Of a DNA stretch of 64,000 bases, positions 10,537-18,766 are shown piece after piece. The notes beneath the pieces were generated by a model, which did no database searches, was not told where the DNA came from, and saw only the letters and a list, made by a program, of their open reading frames with translations. A program made the position numbers and the translations under genes. The DNA is taken from the NCBI RefSeq assembly GCF_000820145.1, contig NZ_CDBW01000036.1, positions 27,660 to 91,659 of the forward strand, in the 5' to 3' direction. The DNA is from Aeromonas sobria (GTDB lineage: Bacteria; Pseudomonadota; Gammaproteobacteria; Enterobacterales; Aeromonadaceae). How positions within the stretch are numbered: position 1 is the stretch's first letter; each line of letters opens with the position of its first letter.

Positions 10537-10950
10537 ATGCGTTCTATCGACTTTTCTCCGCTCTATCGTTCTGCCATTGGTTTCGATCGTCTGGCCAATC
10601 TCATTGAATCTGCGGCCAGCAATGGCAATGCCGGTTATCCCCCCTACAACATCGAGCAGCTGGGTGACAGCGACTACCGCATCAGCATGGCGGTGGCGGG
10701 TTTTACCCAGGAAGAGCTGGAGCTGAGCTTCCAGGAAAATCTGCTGACGGTGAAGGGCAACAAGCAGGCCGACACTGGGCGCAACTATCTCTATCAGGGG
10801 ATCGCCGAACGTGGTTTCGAGCGCCGCTTCCAGCTGGCTGACTATGTGCGGGTGAAAGGGGCCGACCTGAAAAACGGCTTGCTGCACATCGAGCTGGTGC
10901 GTGAAGTGCCCGAGGCGATGAAGCCGCGCAAGATTGAGATCAACGGCTGA
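10537..10950 (+). CDS. Small heat-shock protein, Hsp20/IbpA family
   Basis: 137 residues with the alpha-crystallin domain (YPPYNIEQLGDSDYRISMAVAGFTQEELELSFQEN...LLTVKGNK). The C-terminus IEING lacks the classical IxI but ends KPRKIEING. IbpA-type proteins are cytoplasmic holdases that coat misfolded proteins and pass them to DnaK/ClpB. It starts MRSIDFSPLYRSAIGFDRL, like IbpA. It is the first of a tandem pair of paralogues and is controlled by a sigma-32 promoter and a ROSE hairpin. Confidence 0.95.
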   Translation: MRSIDFSPLYRSAIGFDRLANLIESAASNGNAGYPPYNIEQLGDSDYRISMAVAGFTQEELELSFQENLLTVKGNKQADTGRNYLYQGIAERGFERRFQLADYVRVKGADLKNGLLHIELVREVPEAMKPRKIEING

Positions 10951-10965
10951 TAGCCTGAATCCACT

Positions 10966-10981
10966 GAAATTTTAAAATTTC
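10966..10981. repeat. 16-bp perfect palindrome between the two small heat-shock genes
   Basis: GAAATTTTAAAATTTC is perfectly palindromic, all A/T except the ends, and starts 15 bases after the first stop codon. It could be an mRNA-processing hairpin or a promoter element for the second gene. Nothing more can be said from sequence. Confidence 0.4.
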
Positions 10982-11015
10982 CCGGGTGCCGATGACGGGC
11001 CTGTGGAGAGTTGAA

Positions 11016-11039
11016 CCTGTTGCTTATTAGAAGGATAGG
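11016..11039 (+). ncRNA. ROSE-type RNA thermometer 2
   Basis: CCTGTTGCTT (11016-11025) pairs with AAGGATAGG (11031-11039) around ATTAG. G11022 of the UUGCU motif is bulged exactly as in ROSE elements. The paired 3' arm is the ribosome site AAGGA, eight bases before ATG 11043. Each gene of the pair therefore has its own thermometer. Confidence 0.82.
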
Positions 11040-11042
11040 ATT

Positions 11043-11483
11043 ATGCGTAACCTCGATTTTTCTCATCTCTATTCCAACGCCGTCGGCTTCGAGCGGATGG
11101 CCCGTGAGCTGGAAGGTCTGTTCGAGCAGAAGACCGCCGCTTACCCCCCGTACAACATTGAAAAGCGCGATCAGGATGGCTATCGCATCACAGTCGCCGT
11201 GGCTGGCTTCGAGCGCGAAGAGCTGGCGCTGGAGACCGAAAACGGCACTCTCAAGGTGAAGGGGCGCAAAGGGGCTGCGGCCGGTGAGCGCCAGTTCCTC
11301 CATCAGGGGATTGCCGAGCGTGACTTCGAGCTTGCCTTCAAGCTGAGCCAGCACGTGGAGGTGCAAGGCGCCAAGCTGGAGCATGGTCTGCTGACCATCG
11401 ATCTGGCGCGCGAACTGCCGGAGGCGCTCAAGCCCCGCGCGATTCACATCGGTAAACCCGACCCGCTGGCGCTGCCCGGTTAA
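11043..11483 (+). CDS. Small heat-shock protein, Hsp20/IbpB family
   Basis: 146 residues with the alpha-crystallin domain (YPPYNIEKRDQDGYRITVAVAGFEREELALETENGTLKVKGRK). It is a paralogue of the preceding gene, sharing the MRxxDFSxLY start and the YPPYNIE and FLHQGIAERDFE segments. The role is as a holdase on aggregated proteins with its partner. The C-terminus is extended by KPDPLALPG after RAIHIG. It probably belongs to the same heat-shock transcript, but it carries its own translation thermometer. Confidence 0.95.
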   Translation: MRNLDFSHLYSNAVGFERMARELEGLFEQKTAAYPPYNIEKRDQDGYRITVAVAGFEREELALETENGTLKVKGRKGAAAGERQFLHQGIAERDFELAFKLSQHVEVQGAKLEHGLLTIDLARELPEALKPRAIHIGKPDPLALPG

Positions 11484-11507
11484 GCAAACCGGATCGCGAT
11501 AAACGAC

Positions 11508-11537
11508 AAAGGCCTGCATCTGCAGGCCTTTCTGTTT
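11508..11537. terminator. Bidirectional terminator between small heat-shock gene and avtA
   Basis: Stem AAAGGCCTGCA (11508-11518) with TGCAGGCCTTT (11521-11531), loop TC, T-rich tail TCTGTTTTG. The A-rich left flank (ACGACAAAGG) gives a weaker tail for the convergent minus-strand gene. Confidence 0.88.
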
Positions 11538-11554
11538 TGTATCGCTGGATTGGA

Positions 11555-12805
11555 TTAACCAGCGTAGAGGGTGTTGATCTCGTCCGCCAGAATGGCGATA
11601 CCGCGGCGCACCAGCTCCTCGCTCTGGGAGTAGTTGAGGCGGATGCACTCCTGGCTGTGACGCCACTCGGGGTCATCGATACCGGGGAAGAAGTAGTGAC
11701 CCGGCACGATCAGCAGGTTCTTCGCCTTCAGTCGCTCATAGAGTTCCTGACAGTGGATCGGCAAGCCTTCAAACCAGAGCCAGAGGAAGAGGGCGCCTTC
11801 CGGCTTGTGGATATGGAAGCGCGGGTCGGGGATCGCTTGGCGCAGCAGTTGTACCGCCAGCTCGGCTTTTTGCTGATAGAAGGGTTTCACCACCTGTTCG
11901 CTGAGAGTGATGATATCGCCGCTCTCGATCATCGGGATGGTGATGGCGGGCCCCAGACTGCCCGGCGCCAGATTGATGATGCCGCTCAGGTTGGTGATGG
12001 CCTGAATGATCTTCTCGTCGGCGAGGACGATGCCGCAGCGGGTGCCCGGCAATCCCAGTTTGGAGAGGCTCATGCAGAGGATAGTGTTGGCGTTCCAGAA
12101 CGGTTTGGCTTCGCTGAAGATGATGCCCGGGAAGGGGACGCCGTAGGCGTTGTCGATCAGCAGCGGAATGCCCTTGTCGCGGGCGATCTGATCGAGGTGT
12201 TCGATCTCTTCGTCGGTCAGCACATTACCGGTGGGGTTGGTCGGGCGAGAGACACAGATCACCCCGATGTCGTCACCCACCTGCAGGCTCTCGAAATCCA
12301 CGTGGTATTTGAACTGGCCATCGGGCAGTTTCTCGATGGTGGGCTTGTAGGCCACGAAGTAGTCGTCCGCCAGCGCCGAGTCGGCATAGCCGATGTATTC
12401 GGGAGCGAGCGGGAACAGCACCTTCTTCTTGCGGCCATCGGCAAATTCGCCGGCCAGCAGGTTGAACAGATAGAAAAAGGCATTCTGGCTGCCGTTGGTC
12501 AGGGCGATATTGCGGGACGTGATATCCCATCCCAGCTCCTTGCTGAGCAGGGCGGCCAGCGCCTTGGTGAACCTGTCTTTGCCCTGGGGGCCGTCGTAGT
12601 TGGCCATCGCTTTGACCAGCTCGCCGTTGTCGAGCAGGCTCTTGGCTTCCGCCTGAAAGCGTTCCAGCATGGCGGGGATGGGGGCAGGATTGCCGCCACC
12701 CAGCATGATGGCGTCCGGATTGGTCAGCCCCTGATTGAGGTCATCCATGAGTTGGGTAATACCGGCGTGGCGAGTGAACTTCTCGCCGAACAAGGAAAAT
12801 TCCAT
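11555..12805 (-). CDS. avtA: Valine-pyruvate aminotransferase
   Basis: AvtA, 416 residues, a class I PLP-dependent aminotransferase that exchanges amino groups between valine and pyruvate and is a route to alanine. It starts MEFSLFGEKFTRHAGITQLMDDLNQGL, closely matching E. coli AvtA as remembered. The PLP-lysine region reads MSLSKLGLPGTRCGI, and RPTNPTGNV and LIDNAYGVPFP are family motifs. It is a single gene. The nearest control sequence seen upstream is a parS-like site 82 bases from the start. Confidence 0.95.
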   Translation of the reverse strand: MEFSLFGEKFTRHAGITQLMDDLNQGLTNPDAIMLGGGNPAPIPAMLERFQAEAKSLLDNGELVKAMANYDGPQGKDRFTKALAALLSKELGWDITSRNIALTNGSQNAFFYLFNLLAGEFADGRKKKVLFPLAPEYIGYADSALADDYFVAYKPTIEKLPDGQFKYHVDFESLQVGDDIGVICVSRPTNPTGNVLTDEEIEHLDQIARDKGIPLLIDNAYGVPFPGIIFSEAKPFWNANTILCMSLSKLGLPGTRCGIVLADEKIIQAITNLSGIINLAPGSLGPAITIPMIESGDIITLSEQVVKPFYQQKAELAVQLLRQAIPDPRFHIHKPEGALFLWLWFEGLPIHCQELYERLKAKNLLIVPGHYFFPGIDDPEWRHSQECIRLNYSQSEELVRRGIAILADEINTLYAG

Positions 12806-12886
12806 TCGGTGACAGATCCAGAGTCAGTTACGAAGATGTAGCACCATAGCTCAGTTTAAAAGCGGGTGTCGATCAAAATAACGGGA

Positions 12887-12902
12887 CGTTCCACGTGGAA
12901 CA
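12887..12902. promoter_or_regulatory. parS-like site 3
   Basis: CGTTCCACGTGGAACA matches the perfect parS palindrome at 15 of 16 positions. It lies in the intergenic region upstream of avtA. Confidence 0.88.
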
Positions 12903-13097
12903 TGGTGCAAAAATTAAGCGTGGTTAAAAGCACCAACTGTTGGTTTAAAAATGACCGAGCAGGATGCATTTTGCAACTCAATTTGGTATCGCAAGATGGT
13001 GAATTTAAACAAAATCATCATGTTATGTGATTTGTGAAGAGTGGCATAACAATTGGAATAGCTATCTGGTCATCTCAACCATACCGGAGCAAACCAG

Positions 13098-13331
13098 ATG
13101 AAAATCCAGATCGCCACCCTGATTGTGAGTGCCCTGAGCCTGAACGTGATGGCCAACGAAAACCCGCGGCCCGAGCTGGAGAGTGCCCAGCTGGAGCAGG
13201 ATGTGCAGAGCGAGTTGCAACAGGCATCCCATGCCGTGGTGCAGGATGCGCTGCACAATCTCAAGCCGCTGGCGCTGGATACCCTGGTGGTGGAGGCGAG
13301 CCAGGCTGTGGCGACTCACCCCGAGAGCTGA
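13098..13331 (+). CDS. Small secreted protein, unknown function
   Basis: 77 residues. A probable signal peptide (MKIQIATLIVSALSLNVMA, cut before NEN) precedes an acidic, glutamine- and alanine-rich helical chain (QLEQDVQSELQQASHAVVQDAL). It is not recognised. The ribosome site is weak (GGAGCAAACCAG before the ATG). An inverted repeat TGTTATG (13021-13027) and CATAACA (13045-13051) upstream may be an operator. Its last 71 bases overlap the 3' end of the opposite-strand AraC gene, so one of the two annotated ends may be wrong. Confidence 0.55.
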   Translation: MKIQIATLIVSALSLNVMANENPRPELESAQLEQDVQSELQQASHAVVQDALHNLKPLALDTLVVEASQAVATHPES

Positions 13332-14085
13332 GGTAGCGCAGAGGGGTCTGTCCCGTATGTTGTTTGAAGAAGCTGATAAAGGCGCTGTCGCTGGAGAACT
13401 CCAGCGCTGCGGCAATCCTGCTGATAGACTCGCTTTCTGCCAGCAGCTCCATGGCCCGCAATAGCCGCCACTGCTGACGCCACGCCTGATAGCTCATGCC
13501 GGTCTCCCGAATGAAGATGCGGCCAATGGTCTTGTCACTGGCACCCACCCGTTCGGCCAGCCGGTTGAGCCGATCGGGCAGGGCATCCCCCCGTTTCAAC
13601 TGCTGTAGCCAGTCGCCCAGTCTGGGATCGGTCGGTAGCGGCAACTGCCACGACTCCCGCGGTGCCTGCCCCAACTCCTCCATAAACAGTGCCACCGTCC
13701 GTTGCTGCTGCTCTTGCGGTTTATCCCACGGCCAGAGTGCCATCCGTTCGATCAGTTCGTGCAGCAGCGGATTGACCGCCAGCACCTCCACCGTGGCGGG
13801 CAACTCGGGGTGCGGCTGGAAGTAGAGGGAGCGGTAGGCCACCACACCACGCATCAATACTCGATGGGCAGTGCCCGCTGGCAGCCAGGCGGCGCGGGTG
13901 GGCGGCAGCAGGCAGACCCGACCTTCCAGCTCCATGGTCATGCAGCCGGATTGGGCGAACAGCAGCTGATGGCGCTGATGCTGATGCAAACCCGAGTCGT
14001 GCCAGCCGAGCGCGGAGGCAATGCCGATCACGCTGCCCGTCAGCTGGTCGGGGTCAAAAGGGTGATCGGGAAGAATAAAGGCCAT
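13261..14085 (-). CDS. AraC-family transcriptional regulator
   Basis: 274 residues. An N-terminal cupin-like sensor (HDSGLHQHQRHQLLFAQSG...RAAWLPAGTAHRV) is followed by an AraC DNA-binding domain (LAERVGASDKTIGRIFIRETGMSYQAWRQQWRLLRAMELL; ISRIAAALEFSSDSAFISFFKQHTGQTP). It is divergent from the MFS exporter, so it probably controls it. The C-terminal tail after RYLSSRGE is proline-rich (PQPGSPPPPGYPAPAA) and is encoded antisense to the small secreted protein gene, which suggests a late-acquired extension. Confidence 0.9.
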   Translation of the reverse strand: MAFILPDHPFDPDQLTGSVIGIASALGWHDSGLHQHQRHQLLFAQSGCMTMELEGRVCLLPPTRAAWLPAGTAHRVLMRGVVAYRSLYFQPHPELPATVEVLAVNPLLHELIERMALWPWDKPQEQQQRTVALFMEELGQAPRESWQLPLPTDPRLGDWLQQLKRGDALPDRLNRLAERVGASDKTIGRIFIRETGMSYQAWRQQWRLLRAMELLAESESISRIAAALEFSSDSAFISFFKQHTGQTPLRYLSSRGESPQPGSPPPPGYPAPAA

Positions 14086-14086
14086 A

Positions 14087-14131
14087 TGTCCGATTTATGA
14101 TGTTTATAGTCCTACTTATTGTAATCGGACA
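14087..14131. promoter_or_regulatory. Divergent promoter with 9-bp inverted repeat (likely AraC-type operator)
   Basis: TGTCCGATT (14087-14095) and AATCGGACA (14123-14131) are exact reverse complements 27 bases apart. They occupy the 92-base gap between the divergent AraC regulator and MFS exporter. Control of both genes by the regulator is inference. Confidence 0.65.
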
Positions 14132-14177
14132 ATCGGTATCTCTCTAGAATGGCGACCTCTTGTGAAGGAGGTTTGTC

Positions 14178-15305
14178 ATGAACAACAAGTTGCCACCGCT
14201 CTGGCTGGTGGTGGGATTGATGATGTTTCCCCAGATCGTGGAGACCATCTACAGCCCGGTGCTGACCCACATCGCCAGCCAGTTTCGGGTGAGCGAGGGG
14301 CAGGCATCCCAGACCCTGTCGGTCTATTTTCTGGCGTTTGCGGTGGGGGTGGTCTGCTGGGGGCGGCTCTGCGATCTGATCGGGCGGCGTCCCGCCATGC
14401 TGGCGGGTCTGCTCACCTATGGCGTCGGCACCTTGCTGGCACTGCTGGCTAATCAGTTTGAAACCCTGCTGCTGGCTCGGGTCATCTCGGCCTTTGGTGC
14501 CGCGGTTGGATCTGTGGTGACCCAGACCATGCTGCGCGATAGCTATCAGGGTAGCGATCTGGCGCGGGTCTTCTCGGTGATGGGCATAGCACTCTCACTC
14601 AGCCCGGTGCTGGGGTTGCTCAGTGGTGGCCAGCTGGCGAGCGGGTTTGGCTATCTCGGAGTGTTCAGCGGTCTGCTGATATTGGCGGTAGGCTTGCTGC
14701 TGGTGACCTGCTGGCAATTGCCGGAAACCCGCCCGGCCACCACCCAGCGAGTCGCACTCTGGCCGCTGGCGTGCCGGATGATAAAAGACGGCGGGCTTTG
14801 GCGCAGTGCCATGCTGGTCGCCCTGTTCAATACCATGCTGTTTGGCTACTACAGTCTGGCCCCCTTCCTCTTTGCCGGGCTGGGATTGAGCACCGGCGAG
14901 TTTGGTTATTCGGGGATCTTGCTGGCGTTGGCGACTCTGCTCGGCAGCCTGCTTAACAAGCATCTGCTGGGAAGAGGGTGGCTGCCGTCATCTCTGGTCA
15001 GGCTGGCTTGCGTGCTGGCGTTGATTGCCGGGCTGCTGGTCTGGACAAGTCAGGCCAGCCTCTGGTTCCTGCTGCCCATGATGGGAATCGTGGTGGCCTA
15101 TGGGGTGGCGATCCCCAATGTGCTGAGTCAGGCGCTGTTGGCCTATCGCGAAGTGGCGGGCAGTGCTGGCGCCCTGTTCGGGCTTGGCTACTACCTGCTG
15201 CTCAGTCTGGGGTTGGCGGTGGCGGCCGGATTGCAGGATCTCGGCCTGTTGCTGAGTGGCTGTGGTCTGTTGGCGCTGATTTGCTGCGGGCGTCGTTCCA
15301 CGTGA
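14178..15305 (+). CDS. MFS efflux transporter (Bcr/CflA-like)
   Basis: 375 residues, hydrophobic throughout, consistent with 12 membrane helices. It carries the MFS loop motif GRLCDLIGRRPAM near residue 69 and the drug-exporter motif segment SPVLGLLSGGQLA in helix 5. The family exports drugs or metabolites from the inner membrane using the proton gradient. The ribosome site AAGGAGG lies eight bases upstream of the ATG. Its stop codon falls inside a parS-like site. The substrate is unknown; the divergent AraC gene is the probable regulator. Confidence 0.88.
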   Translation: MNNKLPPLWLVVGLMMFPQIVETIYSPVLTHIASQFRVSEGQASQTLSVYFLAFAVGVVCWGRLCDLIGRRPAMLAGLLTYGVGTLLALLANQFETLLLARVISAFGAAVGSVVTQTMLRDSYQGSDLARVFSVMGIALSLSPVLGLLSGGQLASGFGYLGVFSGLLILAVGLLLVTCWQLPETRPATTQRVALWPLACRMIKDGGLWRSAMLVALFNTMLFGYYSLAPFLFAGLGLSTGEFGYSGILLALATLLGSLLNKHLLGRGWLPSSLVRLACVLALIAGLLVWTSQASLWFLLPMMGIVVAYGVAIPNVLSQALLAYREVAGSAGALFGLGYYLLLSLGLAVAAGLQDLGLLLSGCGLLALICCGRRST

Positions 15306-15309
15306 AACG
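15294..15309. promoter_or_regulatory. parS-like site 4
   Basis: CGTTCCACGTGAAACG matches the parS palindrome at 14 of 16 positions, the two end bases differing. It overlaps the stop codon of the MFS gene and ends one base before the kdpE stop codon. Confidence 0.8.
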
Positions 15310-15993
15310 TCAGTTGCCGACAAAGCGGTAGCCGATACCGGATTCGGTCTCGATCAGCGTCGGTTGCTGGGGGTTATCCCCCAGCTTTTTGCGCAGGCTG
15401 GCGATGACGATGCGCAGGTAGTGGGTGTCCTCCTTGTGGCTCGGCCCCCAGATGTCGTTGAGCAGCTGGGTCTGCATCACCAGCTTGCCGGGGTGGCACA
15501 CCAGCGCTTGCAGCAGAGCGAACTCCTTGCGGGAGAGAGGGATCTCCTCCTCCTTCATGGTCACCTTGTGGCTGCTGATATCCAGTGTCAGGCCGCATTG
15601 GGGGAAGTGGCGCCGCTCGCCGCTGCTGACTCCGGCCCGCTGGCGCAAGAGCACACGGATGCGGGCCATCATCTCACCGATGCCAAATGGTTTGCTCATG
15701 TAGTCGTTGGCTCCGGCATCCAGCAGCCGCACTTTCTCCTGCTCCGAATCGCGGGCCGACAGCACCAGCACAGGGTTGGGGTGATGCTCACGAATGGCCT
15801 GCAACACCTGAATGCCATCGCCATCCGGCAGACCGAGATCGAGGATCACCAGATCGGGGTTGAGGTGGCGATACTGTTCCAGCCCTTCATTAACCCCTAC
15901 CGCCTCACTCACCTGATGCCCCTCGGCAATCAGGCTGATCCGCAGAAAGCGACGGATCGCCGCTTCATCATCTATGACCAGAATGTGCGCCAT
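15310..15993 (-). CDS. kdpE: Response regulator KdpE
   Basis: 227 residues, OmpR/PhoB family. The receiver domain has phosphoacceptor Asp52 (LVILDLGLPDGDG), conserved Thr/Ser and Lys (VLSARD; MSKPFG). The winged-helix domain ends EDTHYLRIVIASLRKKLGDNPQQPTLIETESGIGYRFVGN. It activates kdpFABC when KdpD signals potassium limitation. It is last in the operon, 58 bases downstream of kdpD. Confidence 0.97.
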   Translation of the reverse strand: MAHILVIDDEAAIRRFLRISLIAEGHQVSEAVGVNEGLEQYRHLNPDLVILDLGLPDGDGIQVLQAIREHHPNPVLVLSARDSEQEKVRLLDAGANDYMSKPFGIGEMMARIRVLLRQRAGVSSGERRHFPQCGLTLDISSHKVTMKEEEIPLSRKEFALLQALVCHPGKLVMQTQLLNDIWGPSHKEDTHYLRIVIASLRKKLGDNPQQPTLIETESGIGYRFVGN

Positions 15994-16051
15994 CGAACCT
16001 CCAGAGGCGAATGGTGGAAGGGGCTGAGTGACCCGATTTGGCGGTCAACCA

Positions 16052-18640
16052 TCAGACCTCCGGTGAATTGAGGACGAGCGGCAGGGAGATGCGCATGCAG
16101 GTGCCGTTGCCATTGGGGCCGGAGAAGGCCCAAATCTTGCCGCCATGGGCCTCTATCATAGCGCGGGAAATGGCGAGGCCAAGCCCGGTGCCACGGCTGC
16201 CGCAATCGCCCACCGGCTGGGTGTAGAAGAGATTGAAGATCTTCTCCCGATCCGACTCGGCGATACCGACCCCGATATCGATGATGTCGATGATGAGGTC
16301 GGGCTCGGCCAGCATCACCTTGAACTCGATGGGGGTGCCAGCTGGTGAGTAGCGGGAGGCGTTGTCGAGGATATTGACCAGCACCTGCTCGATCAGGGCG
16401 CCATGGACATAGAGCTGGGGCACATGCTGATCGAAATGGACCAGCAGCTTGTGCTGGCGCCAGGAGGAGTCGAGCCGCTTGCGGGCGCTCTCCACCAGAT
16501 CCGCCAGATCGACCCAGTCCCGTTTCAGCTGGAAATCGGGGGAGCCGATGCGGGTCATATCCAGCAGATTCTGCACATAGCTGTGCAGGCGGCGCGCCTC
16601 TTCCTGTACCGAGTGGAGCAGTTCGTCGCGGTCTTCGGCGGGGATCCGGTCACCATATTCCAGCAGGGTACTGCCAGCCCCCATGATGGTCGCCAGCGGG
16701 GTTTTCAAATCGTGGGAGACCGAGGAGAGCAGGGCGGCGCGCATCCGGTCGGTCTCCGCCTGCAACTGGCTGTCGGCCAGCCGCTCGTTGAGGTCGATCC
16801 GCGCCAGTGCAGCGCGAATGTCGGTGAGCAGCGCCTGCAGCTGGTGCTCGGCGGAGGAGGATAGCGGATTGGTCAGCGCTATGCCGATCACCAGATCGTC
16901 GCTGAGGTGGTGATACTGCGCCTCGGCGGCATTGAGGGTCGCGGTGTGGGCCCCGGCGCTCTGTTTCTGGGCCAGACACCAGTCGATGGCCGCCTTGTCG
17001 GTCTGCCCCGGTCTGTGCTTCTCGTTGCCGAGCCGGTCGTTGAACTCCTTGTCGATCACCACGGTCGGCTGGCCGAGCGCCAGCGAAATGGCCTGGGCAC
17101 CTTGTCTCAAAACTTCCTCCGGACTGCTGGCGGTGGCCAGTCCCTGACTGAGGGAGAGCAGGGCATTGCCCAGCTGCTGGGTCTCGCGCAGGCCGATCAG
17201 CTGCTGCCGCTGGCGGGAGGCGAGCCGTCCCGCCGTCATGCCGACGATAAGCAGCACGAACAGGGTGAGCAGGTCGCTGTGGTTGGCGACGCTCAGGGAG
17301 AAGTAGGGGGCGGTGAACAGCAGATTGTGGGCGATAAAGCCCAGCACCGCCGCCAGCGTTGCGGGCACCAGACTGGTGGTGAGGGCGGTCGCCAGCACCC
17401 CCAGCACGAACAGCAGCGGCAGGGCGGCGGGCGGCAGCCAGTAGGAGAGCCCCCAGGCGGCAGCCGAGGTGATCCCCATGATGGCCACCGCCAGCAGGCT
17501 GTGGTGGATATCCTTCGGGGTCGCGGAGCGCATCCCCACTCCGGGCTGGTGCTTCCCGGTATCGACCAGGGTGATTTCGAGCCCTTGTGCCTGCTTGAGC
17601 AGGTGTTGCACCAGCGAGCGGCGCCACGGCGCCTTGTGGGGTTTGCCGAGCAGCAGCTGGGAGACCTGCTGCTGCTCGGCGGTTTCCAGCAGGGTGTTGG
17701 CGACCGCCGGGCTGGAGAGGGTCAGCACCTTGGCACCGAGGTGGGAGGCGAGCGCCAGCGCCTGCTCCACATCGGCAGAGCGGCGGCCATTGCTGTCGAT
17801 ATGCACCACCAGCCAGGGAAGTTGGCGGCGCTGGGCAAAGCGGTGGCCATAGCGCACCAGCGCCGAGCCGTGCTGATCGCCGAGGCAGACCATCAGCTTG
17901 CCCCGCAGCGGCAAGGTGCTCTTGCCTGCAGCCTGCCACTGCAGTTGCAGATCGCCCTCCACATGGCTGGCGGCGGTCTGCATCGCCAGCTCCCGCAATG
18001 CGGTGAGGTTGTTGAGGGAGAAGAAGGATTGCAGCGCAGCCTTGGCCTGATGGGGCACATAGACCTTGCCCTCCTTGAGGCGGCCGAGCAGCTCCTTGGG
18101 GGGCAGGTCGATCAGCACCAGACTGTCGGCTTCCAGCAGCACCTGATCTGGCAGAGTCTCTTTCACCCTGACCCCGGTCAGCTGCCACACCAGATCGTTG
18201 AGACTCTCCAGATGCTGCACGTTGAGGGTGGTGTAGACGTCGATCCCGGCGTTGAGCAGCTCCTCCACATCCTGCCAGCGCTTCTCATGGCGGCTGCCGG
18301 GAGCGTTGCTGTGGGCCAGCTCGTCCACCACGGCGATGGCCGGTTTGCGGGCGAGCAGGCCGTCGAGATCCATCTCCTCCAGTCGCTGCTGACGGTGCAT
18401 GTGGATCTTGCGCGGCATGATGGCAAGCTTGTCGAGCAGGGCCAGCGTCTCCTGACGGCCGTGGGTCTCCACCACGCCGATCAGGATGTCGACCCCCTCC
18501 TTGGCCTGCTCCCGCACTGCCTGCAGCATGGCGTAGGTCTTGCCCACGCCGGGAGCGGCACCGAGAAACACCTTCAGCTTGCCCTTGTGCTCCTGTTCTA
18601 GGCTCGCCAGCAGGGCGTCGGCCCTTACCTCATCACGCAT
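16052..18640 (-). CDS. kdpD: Sensor histidine kinase KdpD
   Basis: About 862 residues. The KdpD domain has Walker A GAAPGVGKT near residue 26 and VVDELAHSNAPGSRH as Walker B. A Usp-like segment and four clustered membrane helices follow (LLAVAIMGITSAAAWGLSYW onward), then a GAF-like region and the kinase core with SHDLKTPLATIMGAG and an ATPase domain ending GLGLAISRAMIEAHGG. It senses potassium or turgor and phosphorylates KdpE. ATG 18640 is chosen because AGGAG lies seven bases upstream; ATG 18646 has AGGAG only one base away. The upstream duplicated leader aligns with 18640. Confidence 0.96.
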   Translation of the reverse strand: MRDEVRADALLASLEQEHKGKLKVFLGAAPGVGKTYAMLQAVREQAKEGVDILIGVVETHGRQETLALLDKLAIMPRKIHMHRQQRLEEMDLDGLLARKPAIAVVDELAHSNAPGSRHEKRWQDVEELLNAGIDVYTTLNVQHLESLNDLVWQLTGVRVKETLPDQVLLEADSLVLIDLPPKELLGRLKEGKVYVPHQAKAALQSFFSLNNLTALRELAMQTAASHVEGDLQLQWQAAGKSTLPLRGKLMVCLGDQHGSALVRYGHRFAQRRQLPWLVVHIDSNGRRSADVEQALALASHLGAKVLTLSSPAVANTLLETAEQQQVSQLLLGKPHKAPWRRSLVQHLLKQAQGLEITLVDTGKHQPGVGMRSATPKDIHHSLLAVAIMGITSAAAWGLSYWLPPAALPLLFVLGVLATALTTSLVPATLAAVLGFIAHNLLFTAPYFSLSVANHSDLLTLFVLLIVGMTAGRLASRQRQQLIGLRETQQLGNALLSLSQGLATASSPEEVLRQGAQAISLALGQPTVVIDKEFNDRLGNEKHRPGQTDKAAIDWCLAQKQSAGAHTATLNAAEAQYHHLSDDLVIGIALTNPLSSSAEHQLQALLTDIRAALARIDLNERLADSQLQAETDRMRAALLSSVSHDLKTPLATIMGAGSTLLEYGDRIPAEDRDELLHSVQEEARRLHSYVQNLLDMTRIGSPDFQLKRDWVDLADLVESARKRLDSSWRQHKLLVHFDQHVPQLYVHGALIEQVLVNILDNASRYSPAGTPIEFKVMLAEPDLIIDIIDIGVGIAESDREKIFNLFYTQPVGDCGSRGTGLGLAISRAMIEAHGGKIWAFSGPNGNGTCMRISLPLVLNSPEV

Positions 18641-18698
18641 CCCCATGCTCCTGCATCAGACTCGCCAGCAGGGCGTCGGCGCTTGCTACATCAGCCAT
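18633..18698 (-). other. Mini-ORF duplicating the kdpD start
   Basis: Twenty-one codons beginning MADVASADALLASL, ending QEHGDA and stop. It aligns codon for codon with the KdpD start MRDEVRADALLASLEQEH; I count 45 of 63 identical bases at an offset of 58. Its stop (18635-18633) overlaps the kdpD ATG, as in translational coupling. A possible ribosome site (TAGGGAT) precedes it. It looks like a tandem duplication of the gene start with the upstream copy kept open. Confidence 0.55.
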
Positions 18699-18766
18699 TG
18701 TTATCCCTATCGAGCCAACCGCCCGTTTCGAAAATCGAGGTCATCACCAAACCGTAATGGGCGCCA

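Noticed and set aside
11348..11360. CACGTG at about 11352 as a fifth parS
   Set aside because: Flanks (CCAG...GAGG) do not continue the parS palindrome.
11537..12841. 434-codon plus-strand frame
   Set aside because: Antisense shadow of avtA.
16907..18601. 564-codon plus-strand frame
   Set aside because: Antisense shadow of kdpD, rich in His/Gln/Gly as expected for high-GC shadows.
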